64,000 nucleotides of DNA, taken from Flavobacterium sp. Leaf82. GTDB lineage: Bacteria; Bacteroidota; Bacteroidia; Flavobacteriales; Flavobacteriaceae. Both the position numbers and the translations under genes were made by a program. The stretch is taken from NCBI RefSeq assembly GCF_001422725.1, contig NZ_LMMA01000013.1, positions 354 through 64,353 on the forward strand, written 5' to 3'. Below are positions 1 through 8,404 of this stretch, piece by piece. Below the pieces are notes generated by a model that saw only the letters and a program-made list of their open reading frames with translations, ran no database searches and was not told where the DNA came from. Within the stretch, counting starts at the first letter, position 1, and each line of letters opens with the position of its first letter.

Positions 1-10
1 ACCACATTAT

Positions 11-96
11 GCTCGGATGGTGAAATTGGTAGACACGCTGGACTTAAAATCCAGTGAACAGCAATGTTCGTGCGGGTTCAAGTCCCGCTCTGAGTA
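11..96 (+). tRNA. tRNA-Leu (anticodon TAA)
   Basis: A full class II tRNA cloverleaf can be drawn by hand. The acceptor stem pairs 11-17 with 89-95, including two G-U pairs, and A96 is the discriminator base. The anticodon arm is CTGGA-CTTAAAA-TCCAG, which places TAA as the anticodon. A long variable arm (GAAC...GTTC) follows, which is typical of leucine tRNAs. The T arm is GCGGG-TTCAAGT-CCCGC. The CCA end is not encoded. It reads UUA, a common leucine codon in this AT-rich genome. Confidence 0.95.
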
Positions 97-100
97 CTAA

Positions 101-138
101 AACTTCAATTGGCTAACGCTAATTGAAGTTTTTTTTTT
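101..138 (+). terminator. Rho-independent terminator of tRNA-Leu
   Basis: AACTTCAATT at 101-110 pairs perfectly with AATTGAAGTT at 121-130, with a 10-nt loop and a run of T at 129-138. It lies a few bases after the tRNA. The rest of the gap, to the convergent gene end at 399, is AT-rich and I see no gene or clear signal in it. Confidence 0.8.
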
Positions 139-398
139 GGAAATAACTGAAATATATTCATTTATCTTTTGATAAGAACAATTGAAAATCTTATTCATAA
201 GAATTTCAAGTAGTCTTTTTTGGTTGCTTTAGTGATAAGAATGGCATTATTTATGAAACTAAATTTCCGGCGAAACCTATAAAAAAAGTTTTATGTAAAT
301 AATCAAAAGAGAAGATCCAGATGGAAATTTTATAATCTTTTTTGATTTTTTGCAAGCTGAAAATCATACTTTTTTATACTTCTTTTCTGTAAAGTGTT

Positions 399-1418
399 TT
401 AAATTTTTTTCTTATCAACATCTTTTATAAAAGTAATTACACCACTCATGAAGACTTGTTGATCATCCCACATTGCTAAATGACTTCCATTTGGACAATA
501 TAAATAACGACCTTTTTGGACTAATTTACTTTGTTCTTCCATTGCTTTTGGATCCATCGTATCATATTTTGCACCTATCATTAAGGTTGGAATTGTAATT
601 TCATGTAAACGATTTTTAATATCCCATTTGGCGAGACGACCACTAATTCCAAATTCGCTTGGTCCCTGCATTATAGTATAAATCTCATTATTAGCATGTT
701 TACTTGCTCGGTTTAATCCATCTGGCCATTCTTTTAATCGACAAAGATGTTGTTGGTAATAATTAGGAATAAGTAATTCCATATAACGTGGATTACTAAA
801 GTCTTTTTTAGCTTCAAGTGCTCTAATTTCTGCTAGAACTTCAGGTTTCATTTGCTTGGCTAATACTTCATCTGCATATTTTCCATAATCCGGTGCACTT
901 GCCATCATATTTGCTACTAATAAACCTTTCATATTTTGTTGGTATTTTAATGCATATTCCATTGCAAGAATTCCTCCCCATGAATTTCCAAGAACGTAAA
1001 AATTATTTTTATCAGCTCCAATAGCTTTACGAACTTGCTCAACTTCTTCTACAAAACGTTCAGTCGTCCATAAGCTGCTGTCTTTTGGCTGATCACTATA
1101 ATATGATCCCAATTGATCATATTCATAAAATTCAAATCCTTCGCGTTGAAAGAAAGTTTCAAAACATTCCATATATTCATGTGTCATCGCTGGTCCTCCA
1201 TGTAATAAAAGAACTTTAATTTTAGGATTATTTCCAAAACGTTTTGTCCATACTTTAAATTCTCCCAATGGAGTTTTTATTGGAATCATTTTTACTCCTG
1301 CCGATTCTACTTCATTATTTTTTTGATAGGTAAAATAATCAGAAAGTGTTGTAGATTTGGTCTCATTTTTACAGGAAATGATTAGAAAAGTGATAATCAG
1401 AATGGATAGATATCGCAT
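399..1418 (-). CDS. Alpha/beta hydrolase lipoprotein, proline iminopeptidase-like (S33)
   Basis: This 339-residue protein has an N-terminal lipoprotein signal ending in LIISC (Cys16), so it is probably a lipidated envelope protein. HGGP at 73-76 forms the oxyanion turn of the prolyl iminopeptidase branch. The nucleophile elbow GNSWGG places Ser146. Asp286 (KYDTMDP) and His313 (GSHLAMW) complete the triad. The S33 family removes N-terminal proline or short peptides, but the exact substrate cannot be read from the sequence. The start is the ATG in front of the signal peptide. The gene is convergent with the tRNA and downstream of a GNAT gene on the same strand with a 42-bp gap, so the two may be co-transcribed. 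Confidence 0.85.
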   Translation of the reverse strand: MRYLSILIITFLIISCKNETKSTTLSDYFTYQKNNEVESAGVKMIPIKTPLGEFKVWTKRFGNNPKIKVLLLHGGPAMTHEYMECFETFFQREGFEFYEYDQLGSYYSDQPKDSSLWTTERFVEEVEQVRKAIGADKNNFYVLGNSWGGILAMEYALKYQQNMKGLLVANMMASAPDYGKYADEVLAKQMKPEVLAEIRALEAKKDFSNPRYMELLIPNYYQQHLCRLKEWPDGLNRASKHANNEIYTIMQGPSEFGISGRLAKWDIKNRLHEITIPTLMIGAKYDTMDPKAMEEQSKLVQKGRYLYCPNGSHLAMWDDQQVFMSGVITFIKDVDKKKI

Positions 1419-1460
1419 ATGTTTTTTATTTAATGTTATTTATAAAATTAATACTCAGAT

Positions 1461-1991
1461 TTAAATATGTTTGTTGTTTTCTGGTAAACCGAACAAATAC
1501 GCATATACATCAAAATCAGCATTATTAAAATGGAAACTACTTACTTTATTCATTCCCATTTTTTCATGTGCCCGTATAGAGGATTCATTGTCACTTTTAA
1601 TAAATAAAATCCCTTCACGGTTAGGTTCTAGTTTAAAAAGTTGCTGAAACATAAGTTGCGCCAATCCTTTTCCGCGCTGAGTTTGACTCACGCAAATTGG
1701 TCCATAAACGTAAGAATCTGAAGAACCAGAATAAGATGCCGACATAGCATCGACAATTGGAATTTTTCGATTACTGTTTACAGCTTGTGATGTTGTCAGT
1801 AAAAAGCCAACAATTTCATTATCGTCAACAGCTATAATTTGTGGCATATCGCTCATCATTTCCTGAATCTGATCAAAAGTTATTTCTCCTGATAATGTTC
1901 CGCCTTGTGAGGTTTGATTCGCCTTTTGAAGTTTTATTATTCCATCTAAATCATTAATAGTAGCTACTTTTATAGTGATAGATTTTGTCAT
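1461..1991 (-). CDS. GNAT-family N-acetyltransferase
   Basis: This 176-residue cytoplasmic protein has the GNAT fold. A beta-strand (YVYGPICV, about 94-101) is followed by the acetyl-CoA pyrophosphate-binding loop QRGKGLA at 105-111 and a helix. The later segment with SDNESSIRAHEKMGM matches motif B, where the family often has N-x-x-x-x-x-x-Y/H-E-x-x-G. It should transfer an acetyl group from acetyl-CoA to an amine, but the acceptor is unknown. It shares a strand with the downstream peptidase-like gene. No signal peptide is visible. Confidence 0.8.
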   Translation of the reverse strand: MTKSITIKVATINDLDGIIKLQKANQTSQGGTLSGEITFDQIQEMMSDMPQIIAVDDNEIVGFLLTTSQAVNSNRKIPIVDAMSASYSGSSDSYVYGPICVSQTQRGKGLAQLMFQQLFKLEPNREGILFIKSDNESSIRAHEKMGMNKVSSFHFNNADFDVYAYLFGLPENNKHI

Positions 1992-2127
1992 AACTTTTTT
2001 AATTTTAATGAGTTACTTTATAAGAAACTTACTTTTTAAAATAATAAAGGTTTCTTAAAATCATTTGAACGCATTATTGATTATTGTAAATTAGTGAAGG
2101 AAAAGTACTAATTTAAATATTAAAATT

Positions 2128-2565
2128 ATGAAAAAGATAATTATAATTGCCTTGTTATTACTTGTTTTTGGAATAACGGCAAATGCGCAAAAGAAAATTG
2201 AAATCACTGAATTACCAAAACCATCACAGGACTTTTTAAAAATGCACTTTGGAAATAGTGAAATTGACGTTGTAAAAAAAGATGCTGAACACGGCGAAAA
2301 AGGATATGAAGTTAAATTAAAAGACGGAACAGAAATAGAATTTTGGAAGGATGGTTCATATCGTGAAGTTGACGGTGGCAAAAAAACAATTCCTACTGCA
2401 TTTATTCCGGAAGCTGTAAAAGATTATGTAGCAAAAAATCATCCAAACGAAAAAATAACACATATTGATTATGGTCATAAAGATCTTGATGTCGATTTAA
2501 CAAATAATATCGATTTGGAATTTACCAAAGAGGGAAAAATCTTAAAAGACAAAAAAGACAAATAA
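2128..2565 (+). CDS. PepSY-like periplasmic protein (DUF2874 type)
   Basis: A 145-residue protein with a clear signal peptide (hydrophobic residues 4-15, cleavage after NANA, near residue 20). The mature part contains two repeats of the PepSY-like fold found in Bacteroidota beta-lactamase-inhibitor-like proteins. The first is near residues 28-80 and the second (IPEAVKDYVAKNHP) near 90-140. Each has an amphipathic helix followed by strands that end in acidic residues. The role is not known for most members, and periplasmic binding or sensing is a guess. It is a single gene closed by its own terminator. Confidence 0.75.
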   Translation: MKKIIIIALLLLVFGITANAQKKIEITELPKPSQDFLKMHFGNSEIDVVKKDAEHGEKGYEVKLKDGTEIEFWKDGSYREVDGGKKTIPTAFIPEAVKDYVAKNHPNEKITHIDYGHKDLDVDLTNNIDLEFTKEGKILKDKKDK

Positions 2566-2585
2566 GAGATTATTCATCATATCAT

Positions 2586-2640
2586 AATGCCTCTGTATTA
2601 TTTATCTTTTAAGGGTGAAGTAATATTGAGGCATTTTTAT
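2586..2640 (+). terminator. Probable terminator after the PepSY-like gene
   Basis: AATGCCTC at 2586-2593 pairs with GAGGCATT at 2628-2635 and is followed by a T-rich tail. Inner bases (GTATTA with GTAATA-like sequence) can extend the stem. It sits 20 bp after the stop codon. Confidence 0.6.
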
Positions 2641-2714
2641 TTAAAACTGCTTTTTTTCGAAAGATTATCTTTGTTACAAAATAGTTTATATTTACATCTC
2701 ATATTATTGATTTC

Positions 2715-3776
2715 ATGGAAGAAAATAAACATGTAACGATTTACGATATTGCTGAGCGATTAAATCTTGCTACATCAACTATTTCGCGTGCTTTAAAGGA
2801 TCATCACACGATTAGTGATAAAACAATAAAGAAGGTAAAAAAAACGGCCGAAGAAATGGGTTTTGTTCCTAATACTTTAGCTGCTGGTTTGCGTGGAAAT
2901 AAGACAAAAACCATAGGAGTTTTAATTCCAACCGTTACACAACCTTTTTTGTCCTCCCTGATTAGTGGTATTGAAATTACAGCTCAAAAATCTGATTATA
3001 CTGTAATTATTATGCAATCTCATGATTCTTATTTTGAAGAAGTTAATATGGCTAAATCACTGTATAGTAATCGTGTAAGTGGTGTTATTTGTTCGCTAGC
3101 AATGGAAACGAGAGATACCTCGCATTTTCAACAATTCTCGAATAATAATATTCCGCTTGTATTTGTAGACAGGGTTCCTAAAGATTATAATACTTTTAGA
3201 GTGGTGATTGATAACTATACCGCTGGATATAAAGCAACTAAGCATCTTATTGAACAAGGTTGCATTCGTATTGCACATTTAACTGCCGGATCAGAATTTG
3301 GAAACCTTTATAACGAAAGAAAAAGAGGGTATATCGAAGCTTTAAAAGATCATAATTTGCCAATTGATGAAGAATTAATCATTAATTTAAAATCGGTTAC
3401 TTATGAAGAAGGCGTAAAGGCGAGCAATCAGTTGTTTGATCTTGAGCCTATTCCGGATGGACTTTTTGCACCTGGAGATATTATAGCAGTAAGTGCAGTT
3501 CAAACAGCGAAAAAAAGAGGAATAAAAGTTCCGGACGAAATAGCGATTATTGGTTTTAATAATGATCCAATTTCTCAAATAATTGATCCTAATATTTCGA
3601 CAATTACACATCCTGCTGAAAAAATGGGAAAAGCTGCTGCTGAGATTATTATAAAAAATTTGAAATCAGCAAAAAGTGATGAAGATGATGCTAAAGAAAT
3701 TACTTTTTTAAATACAGAAGTACTTGCCAGAGAATCGTCTGATAAAAATAAATCTTTAGAGGCTACAGCAAAATAG
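2715..3776 (+). CDS. LacI-family transcriptional regulator
   Basis: This 353-residue protein has a LacI-type helix-turn-helix at about 7-27 (VTIYDIAERLNLATSTISRAL) and a hinge helix (FVPNTLAAGLRG, near 51-62). A periplasmic-binding-protein-like effector domain fills the rest, starting at KTIGVLIP. It precedes an AraC-family gene by 4 bp and lies about 1.7 kb upstream of the xylan/glucuronate genes. LacI-family repressors bind palindromes with a central CG. Five RCAAYCGATTGY palindromes in this window fit that pattern, so this protein is a good candidate for their binder. That link is inference, and the effector could be a glucuronate-pathway intermediate or a xylo-oligosaccharide. Confidence 0.88.
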   Translation: MEENKHVTIYDIAERLNLATSTISRALKDHHTISDKTIKKVKKTAEEMGFVPNTLAAGLRGNKTKTIGVLIPTVTQPFLSSLISGIEITAQKSDYTVIIMQSHDSYFEEVNMAKSLYSNRVSGVICSLAMETRDTSHFQQFSNNNIPLVFVDRVPKDYNTFRVVIDNYTAGYKATKHLIEQGCIRIAHLTAGSEFGNLYNERKRGYIEALKDHNLPIDEELIINLKSVTYEEGVKASNQLFDLEPIPDGLFAPGDIIAVSAVQTAKKRGIKVPDEIAIIGFNNDPISQIIDPNISTITHPAEKMGKAAAEIIIKNLKSAKSDEDDAKEITFLNTEVLARESSDKNKSLEATAK

Positions 3777-3780
3777 TATT

Positions 3781-4617
3781 ATGCATACCATTACAATTCC
3801 TGATGAATTGAATTTAGAAAACCCTAAGCTTGTTCAGGTGTTTGATTACAGCAGTTCGAAAGAAGTTTCTAAACAACAAATCATTTTAAACCAAAATATA
3901 TTCAGTTTTCTTATTGAAGGAACAAAAGAAGTTATTTTTGAAAATTCGGCTTTATCAATAGATGGATCTAAATTTCTGGTAATGAAATCCGGAAATTGTC
4001 TGATGACAGAAAGACTTTCGAATGTGTCAAATTATAGAAGTGTGCTTTTGTTTTTTACAAATGAAATGGTGTCCATATTCATTAGAAAAATGGAATTGAA
4101 CAAAATCGAGGCAACGTCATACACATCTGTTTTTGCTTTTGAATATGATGAATTTCTTAAGCATTTTGTGCAAAGTCTGGTAGGTATTTCAACGCTTTCA
4201 AAAGATTTTCAAAATAAAATACTGGAAGTTAAGTTTGAGGAAATAATGCTTTATTTAGTAGAAAAGTATGGCACTGAATTTCTTTATTCCTTAAATTTAG
4301 ACAATCACAATGCTACCCAAAAGTTTATTCACGTTATCGAAAATAGTCATCTCAATAAACTAACATTAAAAGAGTTGGCTTTTTTATGTAATATGAGTAT
4401 ATCTACTTTTAAAAGAGAATTTGAAAAACATTATTCAGAATCGCCTATAAAATGGTTTCAGAATAAAAGACTTGAATTTGCACATTATTTACTTCAGCAA
4501 GAACAAAAAAATCCATCTGAAATTTATTTTGAAGCGGGTTACGAAAATTTATCAAGCTTTACACAAGCTTATAAATCAAAGTATGGAGTTACGCCAAAAT
4601 TCCATCAGAAAAATTGA
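3781..4617 (+). CDS. AraC-family transcriptional regulator
   Basis: This 278-residue protein has a C-terminal AraC DNA-binding domain with two helix-turn-helix units. The first is near 195-215 (LTLKELAFLCNMSISTFKREF) and the second near 245-270 (IYFEAGYENLSSFTQAYKSKYGVTP), which carries the family signature. The N-terminal 150 residues are a cupin-like sensor of unknown ligand. It starts 4 bp after the LacI-type gene stop, so the two regulators are probably one transcript. Nothing in the sequence names its target. The next gene downstream is the PEBP-like pseudogene. Confidence 0.85.
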   Translation: MHTITIPDELNLENPKLVQVFDYSSSKEVSKQQIILNQNIFSFLIEGTKEVIFENSALSIDGSKFLVMKSGNCLMTERLSNVSNYRSVLLFFTNEMVSIFIRKMELNKIEATSYTSVFAFEYDEFLKHFVQSLVGISTLSKDFQNKILEVKFEEIMLYLVEKYGTEFLYSLNLDNHNATQKFIHVIENSHLNKLTLKELAFLCNMSISTFKREFEKHYSESPIKWFQNKRLEFAHYLLQQEQKNPSEIYFEAGYENLSSFTQAYKSKYGVTPKFHQKN

Positions 4618-4673
4618 ACTTTTAAGACTACTTTTTGACCCTTTCTCTAAACTTTATTTAGTATTACGCAATC

Positions 4674-4681
4674 TAAATTTG
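4674..4681 (+). promoter_or_regulatory. Possible -7 promoter element upstream of the PEBP-like gene
   Basis: TAAATTTG matches the Bacteroidota -7 consensus TAnnTTTG and lies 27 bp before the ATG at 4708. I do not see a TTG at the usual -33 distance, so this is only a weak call. Confidence 0.3.
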
Positions 4682-4707
4682 CTTAATAATTTTTAAATAA
4701 AAGTAAA

Positions 4708-5253
4708 ATGAAAAAGGTAAATTTAATTTTGGTGCTTTGCTTAATTTTCACCACAACAATTTTTGGACAAAAAACATTTACGCTAACTAGTAATGATTTA
4801 GGAGGTCAAGCTTCTAAAATTCAGGAATTTAATGGATTTGGTTGTTCAGGTGATAATCAATCGCCACAATTGTCATGGAAGAATGCTCCTGAAAGAACAA
4901 AAAGTTTTGCAATAACAATGTATGATCCTGACGCACCAACAGGAAGCGGATTTTGGCACTGGATAGTTTTTGATATTCCGGCAAATGTCAACGAATTAGT
5001 TACCAATGCAGGAACAAAGAATAATTTAATACCTAAAGGAGCAATTCAAAGTATTACTGATTACGGAATTAAAGGATTTGGAGGACCTTGCCCGCCTGAG
5101 GGACATGGATTTCATCAATATATCATAACGGTTTATGCTCTTAAAACGGATAAATTATGAACTGATGCAAATACAAATCCTGCTGTTGTAGGTTTTAATC
5201 TTTGGAATCAAACGTTGGCAAAAGCCAGTATTGTGGCGTATTATAAAAGATAA
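4708..5253 (+). pseudogene. PEBP/YbhB-YbcL-family protein interrupted by an in-frame TGA
   Basis: The reading frame begins with a signal peptide (cleavage near IFGQ) and a phosphatidylethanolamine-binding-protein fold. Marks of the family are CSGDNQSPQLSW, the DPDAP motif, FWHWIVFDIP and the GHGFHQYIITVYAL segment. A TGA stands at 5158-5160 after 150 codons. The same frame then continues for 30 more codons (TDANTNPAVVGFNL..., ending TLAKASIVAYYKR) to a TAA at 5251-5253. That tail is the expected C-terminal strand of the family, so the intact protein would be 181 residues. One base change from GGA, AGA or CGA would explain the stop. It could be a real nonsense mutation or an assembly error. 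If real, the product lacks its last strand. Confidence 0.8.
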
Positions 5254-5399
5254 AATTTTCGAGATTCAGATCTTGAATTAAACCCAGTTATAGCAGGATA
5301 GTTTTTTTAATTATCCTGCTTTTATTTGTTATCAAAATATTTTTTTCAAAAAAAAGACAGTCAAAATTTTTTTCTTAAATAACAATCTTATATTTTTAC

Positions 5400-5411
5400 G
5401 CAACCGATTGC
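5400..5411. promoter_or_regulatory. RCAAYCGATTGY operator copy 1, upstream of GH67
   Basis: GCAACCGATTGC is a near-perfect palindrome with a central CG. It lies 68 bp before the GH67 start. A candidate promoter follows directly, with TTG at 5414-5416, a 20-bp spacer and TATTTTTT at 5437-5444 (one mismatch to TAnnTTTG). The same word recurs upstream of the symporter and susC, which marks a shared regulon. The LacI-type binder is inferred. Confidence 0.65.
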
Positions 5412-5478
5412 AATTGTTGTTTTATTTCTAATAATGTATTTTTTAAATTAAAATTTTAAGAATAAAATTAAATAACAC

Positions 5479-7629
5479 ATGAATGTATTAAGATTTGTTT
5501 TCTTGTCTCTTTTGATTTCCTTTTCAGCTTTTGCTCAAAAGGATTATAAATTATGGCTTCAATATAATAAGATTACGAATCCTCAAATTGCTAAGGAATA
5601 TAATTTGGCTATTACAGGAATAATATCATTGGGAAATTCAGAAACCTCAAAGATTTCTTTGAATGAAATACAATCTGGTTTGACAAATATGTTGGGAAAT
5701 AAAATCGAGGTCAGATCAAAATTAGAAGGACAAGACAATTTAATCATTGGTTCGCAATCCTCTTTAAATTCTGATATTCAAAAAGCTATAGTATCAGATT
5801 TAGGAAAAATAAATGATGAAGGTTTTATTATTAAATCTATTTCAATAAAAAATCAAAAACAGATTTTAATTACCGGAAAAAATGAGGTTGCTGTTTTGTA
5901 TGGTATTTATAATTTTCTGAGATTGATTCAAACCAATAAATCAATTAAAGATTTGAATATTATTGATTCTCCAAAAACGAATATCAGAATCTTAAATCAT
6001 TGGGATAATTTAGACCGAACCGTTGAGCGTGGGTATGCGGGTTTCTCTTTATGGAACTGGCAAAAATTACCAGATTTTATCGATCAGAGATATATTGATT
6101 ACGCAAGAGCAAATGCCTCAGTTGGGATTAACGGAACGGTTTTGACTAATGTAAATGCAAATGCTTTGATTTTGACACCTCAATATTTAGAAAAAGTCGA
6201 GGCTTTAGCTCGTGTATTTCGTCCTTATGGTATTAAAGTATATTTAACTGCAAGATTTTCTGCTCCAATAGAAATTGGAGGATTAAAAACAGCTGATCCA
6301 AATGATTTGGCTGTAGCCAATTGGTGGAAAGAAAAAGCGAAAGAAATTTATAAAAGAATCCCTGATTTTGGAGGATTTTTGGTAAAAGCAAATTCTGAAG
6401 GTCAGCCCGGGCCTCAAAATTATGGCAAAGACCATGTCGAGGGAGCGAATATGTTAGCTGATGCAGTTGCACCTTTTGGAGGCATAATTATGTGGAGGGC
6501 TTTTGTATATTCTGAACATGATGCAAATGATCGCGCGCAACAAGCTTATGCTGAATTTCAACCGTATGACGGAAAATTTAAGGATAATGTAATTGTTCAG
6601 GTTAAAAACGGAGCTATTGATTTTCAGCCAAGAGAACCTTTTCATCCATTATTTGGAGCAATGCCAAAAACGCCTTTGATGATTGAGTTTCAAATTACGC
6701 AGGAATATTTGGGATTTAGTACTCACTTGGTTTATTTGCCTAAATTATTTCAGGAAGTTTTAGAATCAGATACGTATCAGCAAGGCAAAGGTTCTACGGT
6801 TGCCAAGGTAATTGACGGATCTTTAAACCCTAATAAACTAACCGGAATTGCGGGAGTTTCAAATATAGGAAATGATCTTAACTGGACCGGACATCCTTTT
6901 GCACAAGCAAATTGGTACGGCTTTGGCAGATTGGCCTGGGATCCGTATTTAGATACTGAAGTTATTGCAAACGAATGGCTGCGATGTACTTTTTCAAATA
7001 ATGAAAATTTTATAAAAGCTGTTCAGGATATGATGATGAAATCGCGTGAGGCAGTTGTCAATTATATGACGCCGCTTGGTTTACATCATATTATGGATAC
7101 GGGACATCATTATGGTCCGGGTCCTTGGGTTTCAGATTTATCAAGACCGGAATGGAATCCGACTTACTATCATAAAGCGGATAAAAACGGAATTGGTTTT
7201 GACAGATCAAAAACCGGAACGAATGTAACTGCTCAATATGCAACAGAAGTTGAGAAGATTTTTGATAATCTGGAAACTTGTCCTGAACAAGATTTATTAT
7301 GGTTTCATCATGTTTCCTGGGATTATAAATTAAAAAATGGTCAAACACTTTGGAACGGTATGGCTTTAAAATATCAGGAAGGTGTAAATCAGGTTCAGCA
7401 AATGCAGAATATCTGGAGTAAAACAGAGAAATACATAGATAACGAACGTTTTAAAGAAGTCCAGATGTTATTAGAAATTCAGTATAAAGAAGCAAAATGG
7501 TGGAGAGATGCCTGTTTGTTATATTTTCAGCAATATTCAAATAAGGATTTGCCTGTGGGAGTTGAGAAACCAACACAATCATTAGAATATTATAAATCAT
7601 TAAAATTTCCTTTTGCACCAGGGAATTAA
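5479..7629 (+). CDS. aguA: GH67 alpha-glucuronidase, exported
   Basis: This 716-residue protein has an N-terminal signal peptide (cleavage near SAFAQ, residue 19), so it is probably periplasmic. Residues 20-150 match the N-terminal GH67 sandwich domain. The (beta/alpha)8 core follows, with ARFSAPIEIGG, GGFLVKANSEGQPGP (carrying the acid Glu) and QPREPFHPLFGAMP. The C-terminal GH67 domain has the HYGPGPWVSD stretch. The family removes 4-O-methyl-glucuronic acid from the non-reducing end of xylo-oligosaccharides and does not act on internal side chains. It is the first gene of a run with an SDR and mannonate dehydratase, which process the released uronate. Operator copy 1 stands in front of it. 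Confidence 0.93.
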   Translation: MNVLRFVFLSLLISFSAFAQKDYKLWLQYNKITNPQIAKEYNLAITGIISLGNSETSKISLNEIQSGLTNMLGNKIEVRSKLEGQDNLIIGSQSSLNSDIQKAIVSDLGKINDEGFIIKSISIKNQKQILITGKNEVAVLYGIYNFLRLIQTNKSIKDLNIIDSPKTNIRILNHWDNLDRTVERGYAGFSLWNWQKLPDFIDQRYIDYARANASVGINGTVLTNVNANALILTPQYLEKVEALARVFRPYGIKVYLTARFSAPIEIGGLKTADPNDLAVANWWKEKAKEIYKRIPDFGGFLVKANSEGQPGPQNYGKDHVEGANMLADAVAPFGGIIMWRAFVYSEHDANDRAQQAYAEFQPYDGKFKDNVIVQVKNGAIDFQPREPFHPLFGAMPKTPLMIEFQITQEYLGFSTHLVYLPKLFQEVLESDTYQQGKGSTVAKVIDGSLNPNKLTGIAGVSNIGNDLNWTGHPFAQANWYGFGRLAWDPYLDTEVIANEWLRCTFSNNENFIKAVQDMMMKSREAVVNYMTPLGLHHIMDTGHHYGPGPWVSDLSRPEWNPTYYHKADKNGIGFDRSKTGTNVTAQYATEVEKIFDNLETCPEQDLLWFHHVSWDYKLKNGQTLWNGMALKYQEGVNQVQQMQNIWSKTEKYIDNERFKEVQMLLEIQYKEAKWWRDACLLYFQQYSNKDLPVGVEKPTQSLEYYKSLKFPFAPGN

Positions 7630-7648
7630 TTATATAAATAAAAGAAAT

Positions 7649-8386
7649 ATGAGTACAAAAACTGCGATTGTAACTGGAGGAAATTCAGGTTTGGGTTTTG
7701 CAACTGCGAAAAAATTATGTGAGAACGGAATCAAAACTTATATAATTGGAAGATCAAAAGAAAAAACAGAGGAAGCTTGTGCAGAAATTGGAGAAAATGC
7801 AATTCCGGTTTTATATGATCTGAATGATATATCTGGAATTCCGGCGATGATTGAAAATATTACAAAAAATAATTCTATTGATATTTTGGTTAATAATGCC
7901 GGAATCAATCTAAAAAAAGAATTTATAGAAGTAACAGATGAAGATTTTCTATCTGTAATTCATACCAATCTTTTGAGTGTTTTCGCAGTAAGCAGAGAAG
8001 TTGTAAAAAACATGAAAACCAATAAAGGCGGAAGTATTGTAAACATTAGTTCTATGGCATCTCAATACGGAATCCCAAAAGTAATTGCCTACTCTGCAAG
8101 TAAAGGCGCGATAGAATCAATGACAAGAGCAATGGCAGTAGAATTAGCTCCGTTTGGTATTCGCGTAAACTGTATTGCACCGGGATTTATCAAAACAAAA
8201 ATGTCTTCGGCAGCGCTTGATAATGATCCTGAAAGAAAAAATAAAGTGCTCTCCAGAACGCCAATGGGATTTTTAGGAGAACCGTCTGATATTGCAGATG
8301 CTGTATATTATTTCGCTTTAAGCGAATCAAAATACACAACCGGAACCGTTTTGCCTGTTGATGGCGGTAACAGTATTGGTTTTTAA
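7649..8386 (+). CDS. SDR-family oxidoreductase, probable fructuronate reductase
   Basis: From the ATG at 7649 this is a 245-residue classical short-chain dehydrogenase. An upstream in-frame ATG at 7613 overlaps the GH67 end and would add a tail the family lacks. The cofactor motif TGGNSGLG is at 9-16, NNAG at 82-85, and the catalytic set is Ser135, Tyr148 and Lys152 (YSASK). Between an alpha-glucuronidase and mannonate dehydratase, the expected step is the NAD(H)-dependent conversion of D-fructuronate to D-mannonate, replacing the MDR-type UxuB of enterobacteria. This function is inferred from context. By sequence alone it could also be a gluconate 5-dehydrogenase-like enzyme. Confidence 0.85.
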   Translation: MSTKTAIVTGGNSGLGFATAKKLCENGIKTYIIGRSKEKTEEACAEIGENAIPVLYDLNDISGIPAMIENITKNNSIDILVNNAGINLKKEFIEVTDEDFLSVIHTNLLSVFAVSREVVKNMKTNKGGSIVNISSMASQYGIPKVIAYSASKGAIESMTRAMAVELAPFGIRVNCIAPGFIKTKMSSAALDNDPERKNKVLSRTPMGFLGEPSDIADAVYYFALSESKYTTGTVLPVDGGNSIGF

Positions 8387-8404
8387 ATTTTAAAGATAAC
8401 GATC

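Noticed and set aside
5158..5160. Selenocysteine at the in-frame TGA of the PEBP-like gene
   Set aside because: The family has no selenocysteine at this place, no SECIS-like hairpin is seen, and a single base change explains the codon.
7613..7648. ATG at 7613 as the start of the SDR gene
   Set aside because: It lies inside the GH67 coding end and adds 12 residues before the usual SDR start. The ATG at 7649 fits the family length.
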